Below the pieces are notes generated by a model, which saw only the letters and a list, made by a program, of their open reading frames with translations, did not search any database and was not told where the DNA came from. The translations under genes were made by a program, and so were the position numbers. Shown here piece after piece: positions 57,977-64,000 of a stretch of 64,000 bases of DNA; the stretch's first letter is position 1; every line of letters begins with the position of its first letter. This stretch comes from Candidatus Peregrinibacteria bacterium (lineage in GTDB: Bacteria > Patescibacteriota > Gracilibacteria > UBA1369). The DNA lies in assembly GCA_020851415.1 (NCBI GenBank), contig JADZCU010000050.1, positions 1-64,000 of the forward strand. Direction: 5' to 3'.

Positions 57977-59461
57977 TTAGGCGATTTTGTAACATTGATC
58001 GGGTATTACCGATTCGAGCGTATCGGCCAGGCGTCCGGCGCTTTCCGCATAGAGTGTGAAAAGTACATCGCCTTTTTTTACTTTATCGCCAATGTATTTG
58101 TTCATGGTGAGTCCGGCTCCCATGTTGATTGGAGCTCCAGCCATTCGCGCATAGCGGGAAATGACTTTGTTGTTTATGTATTTTACTGTTCCGTTTTTGG
58201 TTGCTTTGACGTCGTAGGAAAATTTTCCGGGTGTCAGCGGTATGTTTGTGCGACCTTGGGCATCGATCATTTCTTGAAGTTTTTTTGCTGCTTTGCCTGA
58301 CTTCAGCATTTCTTCGGCGAGTTTTTCGCCTTGTCCTTTTTTTGCTTTTCCACAGAGTTCCAGCGCTATACCGGCAATGTAGATTGCTTTGGTGCGGAGA
58401 TCTTTTGGTGCATTTGGATCGTTGTTGAGTACTTGAAGACAATCAATGCATTCAAGAATCGGACCAACACCGCGGCCGATTGGTTGTTTCCCGTCGGTGA
58501 GGACTACTTTGATTTTCATACCAAGCATGGTGGCAATTTTTTCAAAACGTTTTTTGAGTGGTTGGGCTGCCGCGATTGAGCCAACCTTTACGTCAGGGCC
58601 ATAGGGGATATCTATGACTACGCAGTTGGCTGATACTGAATGTTTTTTTGCCAGAATTGATGCGAGGAGCATCCCCTGAGGATCAAGACTTAGCGGGTTA
58701 CGTACTTTGATCATGTAATCGTCGGCTGCTGCAAGATCTACGCCTCCACCCCAACTGATGAACCCTCCAACTTTGTTGGCTATTTTGGTGAGTTTTGCCG
58801 CATCGTTGTGAACATTTGCCAGGACTTCCATGGTGTCAGCCGTACCGGCGGGGCTTGTGATGGCGCGTGATGATGTTTTTGGGATGAGTACTCCGGCTGC
58901 CGCACAAATTGGTACAGTGATGAGTGTTGTGCGATTTCCCGGAACTCCACCAATGCAGTGTTTGTCTAGAACTACTTTGTTTTTAAATGAGAGTTTGCCA
59001 CCGTTTTTTACAATGGCTTTGGTGAGTTCTACGGTTTCTTTGTCGTCGAGACCATTTACGTAGCAACCTGAAACGAAATATGTCAGTTCTACATCAGAGA
59101 GTTTTTGTTTGACGACATCTTCGATAATTTTGTTCATTTTGACTGCGTCGAGTTTTTTTCCGTCAAGTTTCTCACGTATGTAGATAACGGATTCCGGTTT
59201 TTGGGCCATTTCGATTGATACGCGTTTGTCCCCGCGTATAACCTGAAGTTTGTTCCAGGTATCCAGATAGAGTCCGATCTCTCCATCTTTTGTTTCATGA
59301 TTTGAGATATCAACAATGGCGATTGCGTGGTTTTGCCCATTTTTGATAAAAATACGGTCTGCGGCGTGCAGGTCCATATGGTGAGCCGTCTTTTCGTTTA
59401 CCACTATTACATAGCGATTACCTACGGTGATGTCGATTTTTTTTGGTTTTAGATAAAACAT
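57977..59461 (-). CDS. deoA: AMP phosphorylase (archaeal-type, thymidine-phosphorylase family)
   Basis: 494 residues. Phosphorolyses AMP (and CMP/UMP in archaea) to base plus ribose-1,5-bisphosphate. Residues 1-85 are the N-terminal extension typical of archaeal AMP phosphorylase and absent from bacterial thymidine phosphorylase (about 440 residues). The catalytic core shows FVSGCYVNGLDDKETVELTKA near 125, LDKHCIGGVPGNRTTLITVP near 165, PKTSSRAITSPAGTADTME near 195 and VGGFISWGGGVDLAAADD near 227. A C-terminal hinge and alpha/beta domain ends LADTLESVIPDQCYKIA. The symbol deoA is only the family label. It is third in the pta-ackA operon. Confidence 0.9.
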   Translation of the reverse strand: MFYLKPKKIDITVGNRYVIVVNEKTAHHMDLHAADRIFIKNGQNHAIAIVDISNHETKDGEIGLYLDTWNKLQVIRGDKRVSIEMAQKPESVIYIREKLDGKKLDAVKMNKIIEDVVKQKLSDVELTYFVSGCYVNGLDDKETVELTKAIVKNGGKLSFKNKVVLDKHCIGGVPGNRTTLITVPICAAAGVLIPKTSSRAITSPAGTADTMEVLANVHNDAAKLTKIANKVGGFISWGGGVDLAAADDYMIKVRNPLSLDPQGMLLASILAKKHSVSANCVVIDIPYGPDVKVGSIAAAQPLKKRFEKIATMLGMKIKVVLTDGKQPIGRGVGPILECIDCLQVLNNDPNAPKDLRTKAIYIAGIALELCGKAKKGQGEKLAEEMLKSGKAAKKLQEMIDAQGRTNIPLTPGKFSYDVKATKNGTVKYINNKVISRYARMAGAPINMGAGLTMNKYIGDKVKKGDVLFTLYAESAGRLADTLESVIPDQCYKIA

Positions 59462-59471
59462 TGATTTTTGA

Positions 59472-60641
59472 TTATTTGTTTTTTAATAGTTTGGCGGTTT
59501 CTTGGGCGATCTCTTTTTCTTCATTGGTCGGGATCACCAGTACTTTTACTTTGCTTTTTGGTGTTGTGATAAGAGGTTTGTTGAGCAGGTTTTTTTTCTT
59601 ATCGAGCGCCAGTCCCAGGAATGTGAGGTAGTCGCATACCATTTTGCGGACATACCAGGCGTTTTCACCAATGCCGGCTGTGAAGGCGATTGCATCAACG
59701 CCGTTGAGTGCCGCTGCGTACGCACCTATGTATTTGGCAATACGGTAGCAGTAGATTTCCATGGCTAGTTTTGATTTTGAATCTTTTTTGCAGGTGGCCC
59801 AGATATCACGCATGTCGGAATATTTTCCGCTTATTCCTTTGAGGCCTGATTCACGATTTAGAAGTTGGTCGATTTTTTCGGGGGTTGTTTTGAGTGTTTT
59901 GATAAGCGCGAGCGGAAGTGCCGGATCTAGGTCTCCGCAGCGGGTGCCCATCATTAGGCCTTCCAGTGGGGTAAACCCCATACTGGTATCAACCGATTTT
60001 CCGTTGCGAGTTGCCGTTACACTGCAGCCATTTCCTAAATGACAGGTGATGACTTTGGCGTTTTTTTTGTTGAGTATCTTGAGCGCCTGTTGAAGTACGT
60101 AGGTGTGGCTTGTTCCATGAAAACCGTAGCGGCGAATGTTATGTTTTTTGTAAAGTTCCAGAGGCAATGCATATAGAAAGGCTTTTTCCGGCATTGTCTG
60201 ATGAAAAGACGTATCAAAAACTGCAACCTGTGGAATAGTTGGCAAAACTTTTTTGCAGGCTTTGATACCTTCGATATTTGGCGGATTGTGAAGCGGTGCC
60301 AGTGAAGAAAGTTCCGTTATGGTTTTGAGAACTTTGGGTGTTATTACTGTAGGTTTTTTGTAAGCTTCACCGCCGTGGACAACCCTGTGTCCAACAGCTT
60401 TGATGTCTTGAAAGCTTTTGATGACATTGTGCTTGATGAAATGTTTCAGAATGTAATCGAGAGCTTCACTGTAGCTTTCGATTTTTGTTGTTTCCTTGTG
60501 GCCCTTATTGTCGCTATAGATCTGTTCTTCCTGCCCCAATCTATCAACAATTCCCTTTACCAATGTGGTAAAATTCTTACCGCTATCCATGAGCTGGAAT
60601 TTCATAGAAGAAGACCCTGCATTGATGACCAGAATCAGCAT
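59472..60641 (-). CDS. ackA: Acetate kinase
   Basis: 389 residues, normal length. Makes ATP and acetate from acetyl phosphate. ASKHA-fold signatures are all there: LVINAGSSSMKFQL at the start, LSSLAPLHNPPNIEGI near 93, VAVFDTSFHQTMPE near 118, RYGFHGTSHTYV near 150, HLGNGCSVTATRNGKSVDTS near 180 and MMGTRCGDLDPAL near 212. It begins 2 bases after pta and is followed after 10 bases by AMP phosphorylase. Coupling of acetate fermentation to nucleotide salvage in one transcript is unusual (see findings). Confidence 0.96.
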   Translation of the reverse strand: MLILVINAGSSSMKFQLMDSGKNFTTLVKGIVDRLGQEEQIYSDNKGHKETTKIESYSEALDYILKHFIKHNVIKSFQDIKAVGHRVVHGGEAYKKPTVITPKVLKTITELSSLAPLHNPPNIEGIKACKKVLPTIPQVAVFDTSFHQTMPEKAFLYALPLELYKKHNIRRYGFHGTSHTYVLQQALKILNKKNAKVITCHLGNGCSVTATRNGKSVDTSMGFTPLEGLMMGTRCGDLDPALPLALIKTLKTTPEKIDQLLNRESGLKGISGKYSDMRDIWATCKKDSKSKLAMEIYCYRIAKYIGAYAAALNGVDAIAFTAGIGENAWYVRKMVCDYLTFLGLALDKKKNLLNKPLITTPKSKVKVLVIPTNEEKEIAQETAKLLKNK

Positions 60642-60643
60642 GT

Positions 60644-61651
60644 TTAGTTGGTTGGCGGAATATATTGGAGCTCTTGTGCTTCACAGGCGGTGAAAGCTGC
60701 CAAATCGGCAATGTCTTCAGCTGAACAACCGCGTGAGAGATCGTTTACGGGTTTTTTTAAGCCTTGCAAAATTGGACCTATGGCTTTTGCTTTTGCTAAT
60801 CTTTCCACCAGTTTGTAGGCAATGTTTCCGGCCTGGAGATCCGGGAATATGAGAATATTGGCATCGCCCTGGATTTTTGAGTTTGGGTATTTGCGTGCGG
60901 CTATCTCCGGCACCAATGCCGCGTCCACTTGCATTTCTCCATCAATGATTAGATCTGGTCTGCGGTCATGGATGAGCTGAATTGCTTCTCTTACTTTATC
61001 TACCATTGGATGTTTTGCAGAGCCGTTGGTGGAAAATGAGAGCATGGCAACTCGGGGCTCTATGCCGAAGCGTTTGGCGGTTTCTGCAGTGTCTATGGCT
61101 ATGTCAGCCAGATCGTGTGAGTTTGGATCTATGTTGACTGCGCAATCGGCAAAAAGCAGCAGGCGACTTTCCATAACCATGAAAAAAATACCTGACACTT
61201 TGTGAAATTTTTCTTTGGTTTTAATGATTTGCAGAGCGGGTCTTACCGTTGATCCTGTTGAGGATGTTGCACCCGATACCAGTCCGTCAACTTCTCCCAT
61301 TTCAACCACCATGACGGAGAAATAATTTATATCCAGCATGAGTTTTTTTGCTTCATCCAGTGTCATACCTTTATTTTTGCGTACTTCAAAAAGGGCTGCC
61401 GCGTATTTTTCTTGCAGCGCGGCGTCGGTTTGATCTATGAATGTTACTTTGCTCCAATCGATCTGGAGCCCCAGTTTAGCTGCCTGGTCTTTGATGACTG
61501 TTTCTTTGCCCAACAGAACGGGTTGTACGGTTTGCTCTTTTACGATGATTTCTATGGCTTTGAGAGTGCGATCATCAAAAGACTCGGGGAACAGGATCTT
61601 TTTATGAAGGCTTTTAGCCCTTTGTTTGATGTCTTGAATGAGATTGATCAT
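60644..61651 (-). CDS. pta: Phosphate acetyltransferase
   Basis: 335 residues, the short single-domain form. Converts acetyl-CoA and phosphate to acetyl phosphate. Family segments: LFPESFDDRTLKAIEIIV near residue 20, EVDGLVSGATSSTGSTVRPALQII near 125, ADCAVNIDPN near 165, RVAMLSFSTNGSAKHP near 200, DGEMQVDAALVPEIA near 235 and PVNDLSRGCSAEDIADLAAFTA near 305. First gene of the salvage operon, preceded by the best promoter of the window. The other Pta possibility, phosphate butyryltransferase, is less likely with AckA next to it. Confidence 0.94.
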   Translation of the reverse strand: MINLIQDIKQRAKSLHKKILFPESFDDRTLKAIEIIVKEQTVQPVLLGKETVIKDQAAKLGLQIDWSKVTFIDQTDAALQEKYAAALFEVRKNKGMTLDEAKKLMLDINYFSVMVVEMGEVDGLVSGATSSTGSTVRPALQIIKTKEKFHKVSGIFFMVMESRLLLFADCAVNIDPNSHDLADIAIDTAETAKRFGIEPRVAMLSFSTNGSAKHPMVDKVREAIQLIHDRRPDLIIDGEMQVDAALVPEIAARKYPNSKIQGDANILIFPDLQAGNIAYKLVERLAKAKAIGPILQGLKKPVNDLSRGCSAEDIADLAAFTACEAQELQYIPPTN

Positions 61652-61680
61652 ACTTTTTGTGTTTTCGTTTTAATTTATAT

Positions 61681-61709
61681 TATTTTAGCATTTTTTTGAA
61701 TTTTTGGCA
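61681..61709 (-). promoter_or_regulatory. Promoter of the pta-ackA-AMP phosphorylase operon
   Basis: Minus strand: -35 TTGCCA (61709-61704), a 17-base spacer and an extended -10 TGC-TAAAAT (61686-61681). Leader about 23 bases, without a Shine-Dalgarno site. Confidence 0.65.
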
Positions 61710-61802
61710 AAGTTATGCGGTGTCTTGCGAACTTGGGTGGGTGTATGTGAAAAGTTTATCGTTATTTCACTTTTTGGGTCACTACGATAAGAGATTTTGT
61801 GG

Positions 61803-61808
61803 TATAAT
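61803..61808 (+). promoter_or_regulatory. Consensus -10 box of the GH1 gene
   Basis: TATAAT at 61803-61808, 23 bases before the ATG at 61832; the best -35 (TTGGGT at 61774) is too far away for standard spacing. Confidence 0.42.
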
Positions 61809-61831
61809 GTTCTGAAATTATCTTTTGTTTT

Positions 61832-63028
61832 ATGTCACAGGGAAAATTTTATTTTGGAGCTGCAACATCCGCCCACCAGGTGGAGGGTAATAATGTTCAC
61901 AGCGATTGGTGGAAATTTGAGCGTGAAGTTCAGGCAAAAGAAGGGTTTATGTCTGGTAAGGCAACCAACCATTATGAACTTTATGATCATGATTTTGCTT
62001 TGGCATCTAAACTTGGTCATGACGCGCACCGTTTTTCAATTGAGTGGGCGCGCGTGGAGCCTGAGGAGGGAAAATTTGATGAGAAAGTTTTGCAACACTA
62101 TAAAGATGTTTTTAGAAGCTTGAAAAAACATGGATTGAAACCTTTTGTAACTTTGTGGCATTTTACTTTTCCTCAATGGTTTGCTGAAAAAGGCGCTTTT
62201 GCTAGAAGGGAAAATATTTCATGCTTTGTGAAATTTTGTGAAAAAATTACTGATTTTTTTCAGGATGAACTTGAGTATGTGATGACTATTAACGAGCCGG
62301 AAGTGTATTTATACTATTCATATCTGGAAGGAAGATGGCCGCCTTTGCAGAAAAGTATGATAACTTTTTGGAAAGTTTACGGGAATCTTATTGAGGCGCA
62401 TAAACAGGTTTACGTTGCGATGAAAAAGTTGAATCCAAAGTTGCAAATCGGCATTGCTAAAAATAATCCGGCGTTTTCACCGGGCAGACATAACAGTGGT
62501 TTGGATAAGGCACTGGTTCTTTTAATGAAGTATATGTGGAACCATATGTTTTTGGATAAGATTAAAAAGTATCAGGACTTTATAGGACTGAATTATTATT
62601 TTCACCGCAGTTTGAAATTTGATTTAAAATTACTGGGGCAATTTTTTATTTATCCGTGCAATTCGTGTGATACAACGGATATGGGATGGGAGGTTTATCC
62701 ACAGGGGATAGCCGGACTTTTACGTGACCTGTGGAAGCGCTACCGCAAGCCGATTATCGTTACAGAAAACGGCGTTGCGGATCATACGGATAGGCTGCGC
62801 GGAAAGTACATCACAGACATTCTTGAACACATAGATAATGTCCGAAAAGACGGGGTGCAGGTGTTTGGATATTTGCATTGGGCAATGACCGATAATTTTG
62901 AATGGGCTGACGGTTTTGATCCGCGTTTTGGTCTGGTGGAAGTGAACTACAAAAATTTTGCCAGAACTCCACGACCTTCGGCTTATATTTATCAGAAACT
63001 GATTGAAAAATACCGACATCAGAAATAA
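61832..63028 (+). CDS. Family 1 glycoside hydrolase (beta-glucosidase-like)
   Basis: 398 residues, shorter than the usual 440-480. Retaining (beta/alpha)8 enzyme: N-terminal signature FGAATSAHQVEGNN, DAHRFSIEWARVEPEEG near 68, LWHFTFPQWFAEKGAF near 105, acid/base Glu in MTINEPEVY near 152 and nucleophile Glu in IIVTENGVAD near 310; the C-terminus WADGFDPRFGLVEVNY is typical. No signal peptide, so it works inside the cell on small beta-glycosides or phospho-glycosides; no PTS genes are present to favour 6-phospho substrates. Loops after the acid/base residue are shortened. Confidence 0.93.
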   Translation: MSQGKFYFGAATSAHQVEGNNVHSDWWKFEREVQAKEGFMSGKATNHYELYDHDFALASKLGHDAHRFSIEWARVEPEEGKFDEKVLQHYKDVFRSLKKHGLKPFVTLWHFTFPQWFAEKGAFARRENISCFVKFCEKITDFFQDELEYVMTINEPEVYLYYSYLEGRWPPLQKSMITFWKVYGNLIEAHKQVYVAMKKLNPKLQIGIAKNNPAFSPGRHNSGLDKALVLLMKYMWNHMFLDKIKKYQDFIGLNYYFHRSLKFDLKLLGQFFIYPCNSCDTTDMGWEVYPQGIAGLLRDLWKRYRKPIIVTENGVADHTDRLRGKYITDILEHIDNVRKDGVQVFGYLHWAMTDNFEWADGFDPRFGLVEVNYKNFARTPRPSAYIYQKLIEKYRHQK

Positions 63029-63070
63029 GCGTTTTCTGGTAGGTTAATTTTTATTTATATACGGGTTTTG

Positions 63071-63766
63071 TTATTTTAGAAGCACTGCTTTTGCCAGTTG
63101 GCGGATCATCATTTCGCTGTAAATAAGCGGTAATTGCCACCACTTGAGATCGTGACTTACAATGTCGATCCTTTTTTCCCGCATGGCTTTGAAAATGGCT
63201 TCGGTGGTTTTTTCTTTGGCATCGACCAATGTATAACCTTGATCGAAATATCTCAGTAGGTGATTGTCGCTGGTGGCTATCATGGGCAGGTTGTGTTTTT
63301 CTGCAGTTTTCACAGCCTTGGTATTGTATTTGTTAATGCATTTTGTGTGGAACCATGAGTATTCGACCGCATCAAAAAGGTCGATGTTTGCATCCAGATG
63401 TTTTTTGAGAGCAATGGACGCCGGATAATAAGGGTGCGCCGCAATGATGAAACAGTCCGGTTTTACTTGTCTGTATGTTCTGAGGTCGTCGAAAGTTTTA
63501 ATGTTCTGGGCGCGAATATCTGCATTCAGAATAAGAACATGCTTTTTGAGGATACTTTTTTCAATCGCAGGGATAAGTAAAATACGTTTTTTTTCAGCGT
63601 ATTTTTTGAGGCTGTCGTTGAAAATCACAACGTTGTGGCAAGTTATCGCCAGGACGTCATAGCCAAGTTTTGCAGCCCGGTCTATGGCTTCATGCTCACT
63701 ATGAGCAATGCCATCAATCGGATCCTGTTTGGTGTGCATGTGGAACTGAACTTTGAGTTTAGCCAT
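63071..63766 (-). CDS. PHP-domain phosphoesterase
   Basis: 231 residues from the ATG at 63766 (MAKLKVQFHMHTKQDP); an ATG at 63784 would add six residues. The PHP metal-binding motifs are visible: FHMHT near residue 9, LAITCHN near 43, LLIPAIEKS near 70 with Glu, CFIIAAHPYY near 105 and IATSDNHLL near 175. Such stand-alone PHP proteins hydrolyse nucleotides, sugar phosphates or oligonucleotides; the substrate is unknown. The last 30 residues include a hydrophobic stretch (LPLIYSEMMIRQLAKAVLL). Convergent with the GH1 gene. Confidence 0.83.
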   Translation of the reverse strand: MAKLKVQFHMHTKQDPIDGIAHSEHEAIDRAAKLGYDVLAITCHNVVIFNDSLKKYAEKKRILLIPAIEKSILKKHVLILNADIRAQNIKTFDDLRTYRQVKPDCFIIAAHPYYPASIALKKHLDANIDLFDAVEYSWFHTKCINKYNTKAVKTAEKHNLPMIATSDNHLLRYFDQGYTLVDAKEKTTEAIFKAMREKRIDIVSHDLKWWQLPLIYSEMMIRQLAKAVLLK

Positions 63767-63822
63767 GGCAAAATAATGACACACGGGAAATGTCTTTTGG
63801 CATCCCCTGAAATAAGAGGGGA

Positions 63823-64000
63823 CTATTCGGTTACTTTTTTGATTGCTGCAGCTGCGTCGTTGACCTCCTGTACTTTCTTATCAATCTGATTCTTGGTTTT
63901 TACTACTTCCTGGGAAGTGCTTTCGTAACTTCTGGTGACATCGGTTTTTACTTTATCTGCCTGTTCTTGAAGTTGCTGGCAACCGGTGAGGGCGAATACC
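63823..64000 (-). CDS. Small lipoprotein, 5' end outside the window
   Basis: The frame is open to the right edge; the visible 58 codons begin just inside a signal sequence, with lipobox VFALTGC, and continue as a Lys/Gln/Glu/Val-rich coiled coil (QQLQEQADKVKTDVTRSYES to VNDAAAAIKKVTE) before a TAG at 63823. About a dozen N-terminal residues are probably missing. The form, a lipid-anchored short helical protein, resembles murein-lipoprotein-like or cell-envelope spacer proteins; no function can be given. The 56 bases between it and the PHP gene contain only a 5-bp hairpin (CCCCT/AGGGG). Confidence 0.72.
   Translation of the reverse strand, partial: VFALTGCQQLQEQADKVKTDVTRSYESTSQEVVKTKNQIDKKVQEVNDAAAAIKKVTE

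Noticed and set aside
55480..61651. RuBisCO gene next to the R15P isomerase
   Set aside because: Every gene of the operon is accounted for and none resembles RuBisCO; it would have to lie outside the window.
1..64000. CRISPR arrays, insertion sequences, prophage
   Set aside because: I saw no regularly spaced direct repeats, no transposase or integrase gene and no phage structural gene cluster; the tail-like modules in the giant protein are isolated.

Overview
The window reads as chromosomal DNA of a small-genome, monoderm bacterium of the Candidate Phyla Radiation (Patescibacteria), with Peregrinibacteria as my best guess. Grounds: an AMP phosphorylase and ribose-1,5-bisphosphate isomerase pair (the archaeal-type nucleotide salvage route known from CPR genomes), a B12-type ribonucleotide reductase, a ComEC-like channel without its nuclease domain, S-layer homology (SLH) proteins, a giant repetitive surface protein, peptidoglycan genes without outer-membrane genes, and almost no amino-acid biosynthesis. 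TGA is used as an ordinary stop (for example at the end of the fructose-bisphosphatase gene), so this is not a UGA-Gly lineage. Taxonomy is inference; there is no rRNA gene here.

Layout. 1-8281 (minus): one uninterrupted giant gene, open at the left edge, encoding a membrane-anchored kelch-repeat surface protein. 8547-10547: fructose-bisphosphate aldolase and fructose-bisphosphatase, divergent from the giant gene. 10626-15071: an unknown protein, then an ECF sigma factor with a FecR-type membrane partner. 15045-22527: cell-wall block (LCP ligase, D,D-carboxypeptidase, MraY; SLH-CAP protein; lipoprotein). 22597-26229: TrmB-type regulator, ComEC-like channel, two membrane methyltransferases. 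26349-35317: helical-repeat protein, class II ribonucleotide reductase, NrnA-type phosphoesterase, ferredoxin, superoxide dismutase, HAD hydrolase. 35452-44587: AEC transporter, RarA, agmatinase, HicBA, glutamine synthetase, arginine decarboxylase, MutY-Nudix fusion. 44751-50133: tRNA-Glu, EVE protein and the rpmH-rnpA-yidC-jag cluster extended by an SLH-RlpA and an FtsL-like gene. 50201-55416: PP2C-like receptor and membrane glycosyltransferase genes. 55480-61651: a seven-gene operon (pta, ackA, AMP phosphorylase, unknown, R15P isomerase, rpiB, LOG). 61832-64000: GH1 glycosidase, PHP phosphoesterase, partial lipoprotein.

How it fits together. AMP is phosphorolysed to ribose-1,5-bisphosphate, isomerised to ribulose-1,5-bisphosphate and, if a RuBisCO exists elsewhere, fed to 3-phosphoglycerate; Pta-AckA in the same operon would make ATP from acetyl-CoA, and aldolase plus FBPase allow sugar-phosphate synthesis. 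Arginine decarboxylase and agmatinase make putrescine. I found no CRISPR array, insertion sequence or prophage.

Expression signals are distinctive. I saw no Shine-Dalgarno sequence in front of any start I inspected; many genes have readable -35/-10 boxes, often an extended -10 of the form TGCTANAAT, and several -10 boxes sit only 6-8 bases before the start codon, suggesting leaderless mRNAs.
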